This document shows positions 25,773 to 38,218 of a stretch of DNA of 64,000 nt, in pieces. The position numbers were made by a program, and so were the translations under genes. Below the pieces are notes generated by a model. That model had not been told where the DNA came from, ran no database searches, and was given only the letters and a program-made list of their open reading frames with translations. How positions within the stretch are numbered: position 1 is the first letter of the stretch; each line of letters begins with the position of its first letter. The DNA is from Ganoderma boninense (taxonomy: Eukaryota; Basidiomycota; Agaricomycetes; Polyporales; Polyporaceae): NCBI GenBank assembly GCA_002900995.3, contig CM035315.1, positions 791,967 to 855,966 of the forward strand, written 5' to 3'.

Positions 25773-26478
25773 ACTGGTCCAACTGGGCGTGGGTTTGGCA
25801 GGACGTCCCAATATGGACCCCGTGAGAGAACGTACTTAGAAAAATCGCGAAGTGCCCTCTCAAAGAATCCCTAGTTGCACTCCCCCATCCTCAATTTTGT
25901 CGCTGAAATGTGGCAGGCGAGGGTTTAACTTATTAATATTGACACTGGTACGATTTTGTAATGATCCTATGGTGAGGAACATGCACCACCGGCCAACTTG
26001 CACTTCACGCCCTGCACGAGGAGGCGCTTACCTGCCGCTCAGCGCTTCGCACCCGGTCTTGGGCGCCTGCCCACTCCTCCTCGTCCACGAACGCGCGAAA
26101 CCTCCCGCATGGCGATGGTTGTCATAAAACGATGCTGATTAGTGGCTTTAAATACTTGGATTACAACCCTCTTGGATGCTCTTGAGTTTTCTCGAACAAT
26201 TCAGGTCTCTGCCGGGAGTTGTGCATGATCTTTCTGCTGCTGAGGCTTAAAAGCTCCAGTCTGGGCTCACCGGCCCCGCTGTTCTACATATTTCGCTATC
26301 TAGATGTTTCTGTATTCAATACGCGACTTATTCCACTGAATTGTTTTGGGATAGGAGGGGGGATAGTCGTTGGTTGCGGCTTTTGTCCGAGGCGAATGCG
26401 CGACTTTTCTAAGTACGTTCTCTCACGGGGTCCATATTGGGACGTCCTGCCAAACCCACGCCCAGTTAGACCAGCCGC
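25771..26478. repeat. Inverted repeat of about 80 bp flanking about 550 bp (possible MITE)
   Basis: The arm at 25771-25849 is matched almost perfectly by the reverse complement of 26399-26478 (only a few differences). The shared core includes CCCAATATGGACCCC and GAGAGAACGTACTTAG. No transposase frame lies inside and no clear target duplication is seen. A non-autonomous element or a local inverted duplication would both fit. Confidence 0.65.
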
Positions 26479-27071
26479 TTGGGGAGCACGAGGAAGTTTA
26501 CGACCGGAGTTTGAATCCCAAGCGCTGGGGACGAGCCTAGCGAATTTCCGCCGGAATAGATCATCTATTAGATGTCAATCCACCGAGCGTCGCCGACAAG
26601 TCGAGCGAGAAGTCCTGGCCTGGCGCGCGTTCACGTTCAGAAGCCAGCTGTAGTTCTAGATCATAATGTCCGATGTATGGTTCCCGAGGTAAGAAGACAT
26701 AGAGGAAGTTAATTGGCAAAGCATATTTTGCCGAACAGAGAAGGTTGCATACGTCATAGCCCCTGCGCATAATGGCGTACTTACCTTGAAGCTCGTCATC
26801 TACACTTCATTGGAAGGGTTTATAACACAGTAGCACATGTGTAAAACTGAGTGCAAACGCGTGAAAATGTCGGCCTATTGGTGGTCAAGCAATTGCGAGG
26901 GGAAGGTGATGTTGACGGCCTCAGAAAAGTGTCAACGTGGAGGGTGCACAGTAGGTTGAAACTCCGCTTGAATTGAGGCTTGGATGGGACAGGACGAGCT
27001 CGACACGTCTGTCATCGGCGCCTGCACGAATCCTACACGTTCTCCGACACCCACCACGATCCACACGAACT

Positions 27072-30082
<3,011 letters not shown>

Positions 30083-31457
30083 TGATGGTTTGGGGAAGTG
30101 GCCTTGACTATTGGAGCGTCGATTGCTTAACATGGAGTGATCAGAGAATGGGTGTGTTCTCCTCGTCATCGATCGCTGTAAGCTGAGTGATCAGGGATTG
30201 GGATGTAGCAATCCTCGTCTCTTCGTGTGTATACGCTGATCTAAGAGGCATGCATCTTCACGTCTCTTTCGTGAAGTATATCTCACGCATTCACCAGCAC
30301 ATGCCTTCCATGCTTGCAAGCCGCCTTTTGTTCCTGCCAGATACAAGCATTGATTTTATGGGTGAGCATGTTTATGGCATCTTGTAGTTTCTAATCTTGG
30401 CCGTTCACGCTCGAGGTACTCAGCTTGGATATCCATCCTATCATGAATCGTGGGCTTAAGTATTTACTCTGGGGGGTGGGTAATCATGGGTGAGCACCCT
30501 GTCGAGCGTCTTGTGGATATCTTTCGATCGCCGGCAGGGTGGATATCCGGATCCCACCCAGGATGATTTGGTCACCTCAGTTATTGGCCTGCCTTCAGGG
30601 AAAAGATGATAACGTCTACTTATAAAGTAGCCGACAGGTTCATCCACATTGACGCCTTTCTACGGTCACGAAGGCTTCTTAGATGTTCAGAGCCGTCCTC
30701 GCTGCGCAGCCCAGCGCGTAGTGCTCCGACCACGAGTCACCCTGCGCCCTGCAGCCCGTGTACGGCTCCCGTGCTACCGCCGCCCGTTCATTCTGATCCA
30801 TGCGCTGAAGCTCATCTCAGAGTGTAATTTCCGCCGGAACATCGCATGTTCACAACGTGTCAACGATGGCATGCCACCTCCCCTTCCATCTGCCTTGTCT
30901 AGTGCGCGGTCTTACTCACAGGCCGCCCCCGGCCCAAGGAAAGGCCCCAACAGTCGGTGTGGACTTCGCAACTTGCCTTCCATTAGAGCCAGGAGTACAA
31001 GTGCTAATTGTGCGGTCTACGCTGGCAGGCGATGGGTGGCTAGGAAGCACTGTATCGATATCGGAAATCGTCCGACTGCCATCCCCATTCGTCTCCTTCT
31101 CCCTACGACATCAGCGCGACTCAAATGCATTTTTATCTACCGTTTTCCTTCCCAGTTGCACAGTTTTCACCCAACCGCAGCGAAGTGCAAGCATCTCCGC
31201 CCGGTATATGATTTGGTCGCGCCTGGTTCTCTCCTGGTTCCAAACGTCTATCATAGTACAAAGGCTGACAGAATTTGGCTCCAAGACAGAAGCAACAACG
31301 AACACTATCTACCAAAAATCACGATCGTCCTCGGCGAGAAAATGGACGTAATAAACACAGTTCAATGTCTGTCTCTAAAAGTTGAGCTGACAAGCGACTA
31401 CCGGTACGGCGATGGCTCAGCGCTCAATACCTGGACCCCAGCAGCCCCACCCGAACA

Positions 31458-32162
31458 TCAAGCTTGCTCGGGCCGCGGATCCTCTGCGAATCTCCTCGGC
31501 ACAGCCGGCGCGGCTCGAGGCTTCTTGCGGGGACGCACTTCGCAAGAAATGTTTCTCTCGACGCACCGTGCGCAAGGACGGGACTCCCCGCATGTTTTGC
31601 GGGAGTCGTGGCAGCTGGTACACTAGTGCGATGCGGTACGACGTCAGTGTTCATTTTCCCCCGTCGTGTACTGTAGAAACTCTCACCGCAGCTCTCGATC
31701 GTTTGCGAGACCCGGTACGGGTAGCTCCCTCGGCAGGCTGAGGTACGTGTCCCCTTGGAGTAGATGGCCTGAGCACCGGCATTGGGTTCACAAAGTGAAA
31801 TGGCACTGTGTCTTGCGCAGGTGCGCATCCTCCTTCGAGGGTGGTGGTGCAAAGCTGATCCAGATAATTGGCAATCTGAATCGCTTTCGAGGATAGGGTC
31901 ATTAAGTCTACAAAGGTCCGCATTTCCATGGTTAGCACGGGTGACAAGGGGAGGATTGTGCACCTTGGAGCGTGTGGGGATCCACCGGCGCGACGTGAAG
32001 CCTTTGCCCGTAATAGTTCATGATGGGCTCGGGATAGTTGAGACTGGGAGGATTTTGAGGCATGAAGAACTGGTCCCAAGGAGAGGGGTTGAGTAGAGGA
32101 GTGACGTCGTCGAGATAGGATGGGTTGAGAGGCACGCTGGCTGGCATGTTGGTGCAGTCCAT
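31458..32162 (-). CDS. Small Zn2Cys6 transcription factor, copy 1
   Basis: Three exons: 32162-31964, 31907-31687 and 31622-31458 (194 aa). The N-terminal part contains PLLNPSPWDQFFMPQNPP and YPEPIMNYYGQRLHV; the middle has AIQIANYLDQL. A basic stretch GSRKRSRAA leads straight into the zinc cluster CTSCHDSRKTC...RPCARC...C, with C-x2-C-x6-C-x5-C-x2-C spacing, followed by RPRKKPRA and a stop after PEQA. The cluster is at the C-terminus, not the usual N-terminus, and there is no middle homology region. A TTTTAAAC element lies 48 bp upstream of the ATG, and CGG-N4-CCG at 32241-32250 lies about 80 bp upstream. Regulatory targets are unknown. The paralogue is at 35359-36052. Confidence 0.8.
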
Positions 32163-32240
32163 GGCGTAGTCGGGAAGGATAAGATGTTCTCGGGTCTACG
32201 ACTCGCGCCTTTTAAACAAGGATGGCTTACAAATCGAGCG

Positions 32241-32250
32241 CGGATATCCG
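32241..32250. promoter_or_regulatory. CGG-N4-CCG palindrome upstream of Zn2Cys6 copy 1
   Basis: CGGATATCCG: two inverted CGG half-sites, the type of site bound by Zn2Cys6 dimers, about 80 bp before the start codon. A second GGATATCC follows at 32263-32270. Binding is inferred, not shown. Confidence 0.35.
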
Positions 32251-32501
32251 GATTGATGGTATGGATATCCAACCTTATCCAACTCTGCTCATTGACTAGT
32301 CTCCGTTGCTGATCATAGGTTCGGAGCAAGCCCCTTGCTCCGGTGAACTAGGTTACGTATCAAGTCCAGGTGACGGTCGTCCAAGCGGCGAAGGGACACA
32401 TGCCCCACATCCGTGGGACGGCTCGTAAGCCCCCTCACCCTCAACCATGCATCGTGCGCGAGAACCCCCATATCCCTCCCGCAACTAGAACTCCGACTCA
32501 C

Positions 32502-32560
32502 GCCGCCGCCGCCGCCACCGTCGCCGCCACCGTCGCCGCCACCGTCGCCGCCGCCACTCC
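32502..32560. repeat. 12-bp minisatellite (GCCGCCACCGTC)
   Basis: Three to four copies of the 12-mer embedded in a GCC-rich tract, in the spacer between the two duplication units. It is open on both strands, which explains the low-complexity Ala/Val and Gly/Asp frames here. Confidence 0.8.
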
Positions 32561-32627
32561 TGCTGCCGCAACTGCCACTGGAACGACAGCGGCAACGGGA
32601 ACCACGACGGACGCCTACTCGCACCTT

Positions 32628-32715
32628 ATAAGTTACAGACACCGAATACGCCGAGCTTGTGAAGAAGATGGACGCAAAGTACTGCGCATGGGAGATCAAG
32701 GAGGCTGACGCTTAA
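32628..32715 (+). pseudogene. Orphan exon-like 3' end
   Basis: In the spacer between the duplication units, the plus strand encodes TDTEYAELVKKMDAKY then CAWEIKEADA and a TAA. The composition is that of a genuine helical C-terminus, unlike the simple-sequence tract before it. No upstream exon was found. It may be the captured tail of a gene, left when the duplication formed. The family is not recognised. Confidence 0.3.
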
Positions 32716-33467
32716 CATGGAGTGATCGGGGAATGGGTGTGTTCTCCTCGTCGTCCGTCGTGTGTAAGCTGACCGAGAAACTCATTTTGCGATGCTGATA
32801 GCGATCTTCGTCTCTTTCGCGTGTATATGCAGTGTGTAACTCATCTACGAGGTAGATCACGGCATCTCACTTCCACATCGTGAAATTTTCGCCTCGCGCG
32901 TTCACCAGCATGTGTATTCTGCCTTCCATGCTTGCAAGCCGCCTTTGATACAATGATTGATTTTATGGGTGAGCATGGTCATGGCATCTTGTAGTTTCTA
33001 ATCTTGACCGTTGACGCTCGAGGAACTCAGATGAGCGTGGATATTCACTCTCAGGAACGCGATGTCTACCCTGGGGTGGGTGATCGTGGATATCCACCCT
33101 GTCGAGCGTGAGCGTGGACATGGATATCCACTTTCGAGAACGCCGCCAGGGTGGATATCCGGGATCCCACCCAGGATGATTTGGTCACCTCAGTTATTGG
33201 CCTGCAGTGAAGATGATAACGTCTACTAAGCAGCCGACAGGTTCATCCACACTGACGCCCTTCTACGGTCACGAAGGCTTCTTAGATGTTCAGAGCCGTC
33301 CTCGCTGCGCAGCCCAGCGCGTAGTGCTCCGACCACGAGTCACCCTGCGCCCTGTAGCACATGTACGGCTCCCGTGCCACCGCCGCCCGTTTATTCCGAC
33401 CCATGCACTGAAGCTCATCTCAGCTTGTAATTTCCGTCGGAACATCGCATGTTCACGACGTGTCAAC

Positions 33468-33724
33468 GATGGCATGCCAATGCCCTTCCATCTACCTTAT
33501 CTAGCGCGTGGTCTTACTCACAGCCCCGGCCTCGGTGTGGACTTCGCACCTTGCCTTCTATAAGAGTTAGGAGCACGCACGCTAATTATTCAACATTGGC
33601 ATGCCACCTGCCCTTCCATCTGCCTTATCTAGCGCGTGGTCTTACTCACAGCCCCGGCCTCGGCGTGGACTTCGCAGCTTGCCTTCTATTAGAGTTAGGC
33701 CCGGGAGCACGCATGCTAATTGTG
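33468..33724. repeat. Tandem duplication of about 125 bp
   Basis: GGCATGCC...CTTCCATCT through GGACTTCGCA and GAGTTAGG...GCTAATT is present twice in a row (about 33468-33590 and 33598-33724). Unit 1 has it once, near 30868-31012. Confidence 0.8.
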
Positions 33725-33857
33725 CGGTCTACGCTGGCAGGCAATAGGCAGTGGCTAGGAAGCACCGCATCGATATCGGAAATCGTCCGACTGCCATCGC
33801 CATTCGTCTCCTCCTCCCTACGACATCAATGCATTTTTATCTACCGTTTTCCTTCCC

Positions 33858-35088
33858 GGAAGGAAAAACCTCCATCGCTAACGAGAAATCAATTAGAATA
33901 ACCGGAAACTAATAGAAACTAACTGGAATTACTGGGAGTGAACCCTTACGGATCAACAAGTTACGACTCCCATCGTCGTATCCCATGGCGTACATAAGTT
34001 TTGCATTGGATGCAAAGCCGTAACGGGGCTGGAGGGGGGCCTTCGCAACCAGTTCGCAACCAGGCAGCCGACAACATTTCCTCGGAGTCCGCTTGAGCCG
34101 GCCCTAAACATGGGCGTCAATGGACAGTGGGTCTTTCCGACTCCTTCCGCTGCGCAGTTCGCCGTCTCTCGTTCCATCCTCCATCCACGTCAAAGCCCCC
34201 CTGCTGCTGCTGGCTGGTTCCTCTGCCCAACTACTGTACCCTCTTGGTTGCTGGCTCGTTCCTTTGTTCTTGTCCTGCGTGGCCTGGTTTGGAGGCTAGG
34301 AGGCTTTGGTAGGCTGCGACGTGGTGAGCTCACGACACTTTGGTCCGGTAAGTGACATGGTCCGCTTCCGTTGTCATATTGCTCACACTGAATGCGATGA
34401 CTACCAAGGGGTTTGCCCCTCGCGACGTGTGACACTTGGTCGCTGCTCATTTGTTCGGGATTCTCCTTCGCTTCCATGAGTTGGTATGCTTTGCTGTCCA
34501 AGGTTTCTTTCGCCCTCGTGCTCATCCTGGAGCCTCAAGATTGACTATCTCCCATCAACGGCAATTTAGGTCTGTACCCCCCCTTCGAGGTCCTTCCCCT
34601 GAGGTCCAGTCGATGCAGCCATTAGTACTGCGCTTTCAGGTACGCCCATCTATTTATTTCCGTGTGTAGTGCTTTCTATTGCTTCGCTGTTTGTGTCTAT
34701 ATAAGCGTGAGTGCTCTCGTCATGTCTTGACCATCGGTAGCCTGACGAATTTCTTCCAGGTTCTGCGTACAGGTATTGTTGTGGTCATGTATATGTGCGT
34801 GAGGATGTGTTGTTTGCGTAGTAGTCCTAGCCTGTGCGCTTGCGTTATTGTTGCTACGTAGTCCTACATTCAATACAAGTGGTTTTATACGCCCTGATCT
34901 TTGTGCGAATGGCATTGGCGGGAAGTGATCCCTGATTATGGCGGAATATTGCCTCTCGTAAGTACAGAATTATGTGTCATTTAAACCTTCCAGTTCCGGG
35001 ACCTTGATATTTAGACTAACGCACTAATTTCCCTCAAGTATAGTTTATTACCGCTCATGAGGGATGGAGGTTTTCCCTGATGCCCGGG
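33858..35088. mobile_element. Probable non-autonomous DNA transposon insertion
   Basis: Comparison with unit 1 defines the insertion. There, CTACCGTTTTCCTTCCC is followed almost directly by TTTCACCCAACCGCAG, but here they lie 1.2 kb apart. The ends are inverted: GGAAAAACCTCCATC on the left, GATGGAGGTTTTCCC on the right. CCCGG is found at both outer edges and may be the target duplication. No transposase motif is seen inside; the frame at 34110-34355 has no recognisable domain. Confidence 0.55.
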
Positions 35089-35358
35089 CCATTGCGATGA
35101 TTTTCACCCAACCGCAGCGAAGTGCAAGCATCTCCGCCTGGTATATGATTTGGTCGCGCCTGGTTCTCTCCCGGTTCCAACCGTCTATCATAGTACAAAT
35201 GCTGATAGAAACTGGCTCCAAGACAGAAGCAACAACGAACATTAGCTACCAAAAATCACGATCGTCCTCGGCGAGAAAATGGTTGTGCTGACAAGCGACT
35301 GCCGGTACAACGATGATTCGATACCTAGACCCTAGCGACCCCAACCGAACATCCACCT

Positions 35359-36052
35359 TCAAGCTTGCCCCGGCCGCGAATGCGCGGCGGATGTCCTCGG
35401 TACAGCCGGCGCGGCTCGAGGCTTCTTGCGGGGACGTTCTTCGCACGAAGTGTTTCTCTCGACGCACCGCGCGCAAGGACGGGACTCCCCACACGTTTTG
35501 CGCGAGTCGTGGCAGCCGGCGCACTAGTGCGATGCGATACGACGTCAGTGTTCAATTTGTTTCCGCCGTATGTAGGCCACTAACCGCAGCTCTCGATCGT
35601 TTGCGGGGCCTGGTACGGGCAGCTCCGTCCGCCGCAGGTTGAGGTACGTGTCCTCCTGGAGTAAATGGCCCCGGGCCCGGCATTGGGTTCATAAACTGAA
35701 ACGGCACTCTGTCTTGCGCAGGTGCGCATCCTCCTAAAGTCGTGCGAAGTTGATCCAGATAATTAGCAATCTGAGTCGCTTTCGAGGATAGGATCATTAA
35801 GTCTACTACAAAAATTCGCATTTCCATGGTTAGCACGAGCCTGAGCGGGTGACAAGGAGAGGATTGTGCACCTTGGAGCGTGTGGGGATCCACCGCGACG
35901 TGAAGCCTTTGCCCGTAATAGTTCATGATGGGCTCGGGATAGCTGAGACTCGGAGGATTTTGAGGCATGAAGAACTGGTCCCAAGGAGAGGGGTTGAGTA
36001 GAGGAGTGACTTCGTCAAGCGAGGATGGGTTGAGAGGCATGCTGGTTGGCAT
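35359..36052 (-). CDS. Small Zn2Cys6 transcription factor, copy 2
   Basis: Three exons: 36052-35872, 35802-35585 and 35523-35359 (187 aa). Close paralogue of the gene at 31458-32162, with the same N-terminal PLLNPSPWDQFFMPQNPP, the same exon structure and an intact zinc cluster CAGCHDSRKTC...RPCARC...C followed by RPRKKPRA. The start codon used by copy 1 is ATA here, so translation must begin five codons later at MPTSMPL. The intron-2 donor is GTTAGT, where copy 1 has GTGAGA. The C-terminal tail has diverged (ends SRPGQA). All six cysteines remain, so the gene is probably functional. CGG-N4-CCG is also kept, but lies about 270 bp upstream. Confidence 0.75.
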
Positions 36053-36317
36053 ATTGGTACAGTTTATGGCGTAGTCAGGAAGAATAATACGGTGTCGAGG
36101 ACTCGAGTGTACGACTCGCTACGATACGACGCGTCTTTTAAACAAGGCTCGTTTCCGGCAAGGCTTCTGGCGCTGAACGTGGATTGCCATGGTGCACTCG
36201 TTATGCAATGGATGATAGCTTACGATGAGAGAGAGAGAACCTGTGGCACAGGCTGTGGTTCTCGGTGTTAATGCGGCTAAGCGTTCTTCGACGTCAAAGT
36301 TCTACGAAGGTCGTGCG

Positions 36318-36327
36318 CGGATATCCG
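36318..36327. promoter_or_regulatory. CGG-N4-CCG palindrome upstream of Zn2Cys6 copy 2
   Basis: CGGATATCCG, identical to the copy 1 site, with a second GGATATCC at 36335-36342. It is separated from the gene by an insertion absent from unit 1. Confidence 0.3.
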
Positions 36328-36545
36328 GATTGATGGATATCCAATTGATTCACGAGTGTGGGAAAATACTGCAGTAAGTAAGTACGTACGGCGGCCTTTT
36401 TTCGATGATCTGCTGCCCTCGTGGGACGATAACCTCATCGATTAGGTCAAGTCAACTGCTTGGAATAAGTATCCACTGCGACCCCACTGGATATCCAAAA
36501 GAAGCTGTCACTGTCAGTCGCCGGTAGGCCGACTCGGCATATGAC

Positions 36546-37080
36546 TCAAGGCACTGTGGCACTCGGATTCGGGACCTCAAGCCAACGTACCCGTACTGCA
36601 TGCAGTGGTACTCTTCCTTGAGTTGTGTCGTTGCAGGAATTCAAGAAATAGAGATCCATACAGCGAGTAGGGAAACTTACGTGCCAGTGGATACACCGAA
36701 TAAGGCTCCCTATCGTTAAGAGCATCCCGATTGCGGAGACCACGGCGAATGCTTCTATGTGTGCGCAAGAGACTGTTTGATTAGTATGGTTCCATGACGG
36801 ATAGACAGATACGACAGTATTTTCATATCTGTCTCTACTAACTCTGCCAGAAATAACGAAGTCAAGGCCGGGGTGAAGTGAGGGAGTCCTATTTTCCGGC
36901 CTTGTACATGTCAACTGTTGCAAGAAGCTGGAATTGCAACCACCCAAATCCTAAGGGTTGAATGAAACTCAGAGATAGTCCATAGGGCGATACCTCAAGG
37001 ACAGTTATGAAGCACAAGGACAGCCCGAGGAAAGCATTGCCGCAAAGATGAACACAAAAATCGTCCCCACTCTCTGTGTT
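36546..37080 (-). pseudogene. Possible remnant of a polytopic membrane protein gene
   Basis: Two hydrophobic segments with exon-like borders are seen: NAFLGLSLCFITVLE before a GTATCG site near 36990, and AFAVVSAIGMLLTIGSLIRC ending at a GTAAGT donor near 36683. No continuous frame links them. The second resembles the helix before the active site of isoprenylcysteine methyltransferases, but this is weak. Confidence 0.2.
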
Positions 37081-37216
37081 ATTGTGTCAACTTTGGAAAT
37101 CAAGGTCATGCTCCAGCGGAGGTGGGCCTTGGCGTACCCGTAACAGAGAAGAACCAGATATCGCATTACACTTGCCCATATAGAAGTACTTAGTCCGAAC
37201 GTTCACCACCGCATCA

Positions 37217-38218
37217 TCACCATTGCACGGAGTCGCCCTTGGAGTTGATAAAGCGCCCGGTGTCCTTGGGTGTGAGACCGGCGACAACCTTCAGCACGCC
37301 CTCGACACCGACGGAGGCGGGTGTTGGTGCACTTGCTCCGCCCAGCGCTACAAAACACACGTTACCGTCAACGAAGGAGAACAGAACAACTCGAACATCA
37401 CCCGGCGCCACGTACCCGTCTGGAGATGTCCGGGGCACATCGAGATCACAGTGAGGTCCGGACGCGCCTTCGCCTGCTTGGCAGTCTGCACGAATGGCGC
37501 ACAAAATTTCAGTGGAAACCGGGTCAGGACACCAAGTATGAGTGTGCAGCGCGACGCACGAGCATGTTAAGGCCGGCCTTGACGACGGCGTAGGAGAGGG
37601 GCTGGGCGGCCCACACGGAGCCGATGCTGCCGACGGTGCTCGAGATGTTCACGATCGTCTTCTTGCCGCTCTTCTCGACGAGCGGGAGGAGCGCCTTCGA
37701 GACGAGCGCGGGCCCGACGAGGTTCGTCTGGAACGCCTCCGCGAAGCGCGCCGCGTCGAAGTCGAACGGGGAATCGTATCCGCCGGGGTTCTATCCGGGG
37801 GCGTGTCAGCTTGAGCGAACGAAACAGAAACGAGACAGAGGATGGGGGGAAGAGAGGAAGGGAGGAGGGGACTGACAATACCGGCATTGTTGATGAGGTA
37901 GTCGATGCCCTTGTCGCCGACGATCTTCTCGGCGGCTTGTGCGGCGCTCGTGATCGAGTCTGCGTCGTTCACGTCGAGGGGGAGGACGTGCAGTCGGCCA
38001 CCTGAGGAAGCGGCGAGGGCTTGCAGCGCGTCCGCTTTTGGCGGGTTGCGGCAGGCGGCGAGGACGACGTTGTTGGGGGACTGGAGGAGCTGCTTCGTCA
38101 ACTCCAGACCGATTCCGCGGCTTGTCCTGCAACAGCGGGGATTAGTGCGCTGTGAGAACGGCAGCAGGTGCTCGATGACGTACCCTGTGATAAACCAGGC
38201 CATTGCAGAAGTCGACAT
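37217..38218 (-). CDS. Short-chain dehydrogenase/reductase
   Basis: Five exons: 38218-38184, 38126-37877, 37790-37560, 37485-37416 and 37347-37217 (about 238 aa). Classical SDR features are present: the nucleotide-binding TGTSRGIG formed across the first splice, INNAGI, the catalytic Ser in NISSTVGS, and SYAVVKAG holding the Tyr-x3-Lys pair. The substrate-loop CPGHLQT follows, and the C-terminus ends FINSKGDSVQW. Such enzymes use NAD(P)H to reduce or oxidise carbonyl/hydroxyl groups. The substrate cannot be told; similar fungal proteins are often annotated as sniffer-like carbonyl reductases. Length is normal for the family and all joins keep frame. There are no biosynthetic neighbours to suggest a pathway. 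Confidence 0.9.

Larger units (their letters stand above)
25476..27071. other. Intergenic region with an inverted-repeat structure
   Basis: No gene seen in 1.6 kb. Most of it is occupied by a hairpin at 25702-25772 and an inverted repeat with arms at 25771-25849 and 26399-26478, listed separately. The right end is the SEC23 promoter. Confidence 0.5.
30125..32272. repeat. Segmental duplication, unit 1
   Basis: Begins in the 3' flank of SEC23 at GCTTAACATGG and is repeated in the same orientation from 32710. It contains non-coding sequence with conserved blocks (for example CTACGGTCACGAAGGCTTC near 30660), then the minus-strand Zn2Cys6 gene and its promoter. Matches to unit 2 are interrupted by insertions in unit 2; by eye the identity of aligned blocks is high but well below 100 percent. 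Confidence 0.85.
32710..36344. repeat. Segmental duplication, unit 2
   Basis: Same order as unit 1: the SEC23-flank-like start at 32710, the conserved non-coding block at 33230-33860, then from about 35100 the block preceding the Zn2Cys6 gene, and the gene itself. Unit 2 is longer because of a local tandem repeat (33468-33724), an insertion of about 1.2 kb (about 33858-35088) and about 155 extra bases upstream of the regulator gene (36145-36310). Confidence 0.85.

Noticed and set aside
30649..31626. 325-aa plus-strand open frame across duplication unit 1
   Set aside because: Its second half is antisense to the Zn2Cys6 gene and the frame is broken in unit 2, so the full-length product is unlikely. 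Only the shared 75-codon part is listed as a finding.
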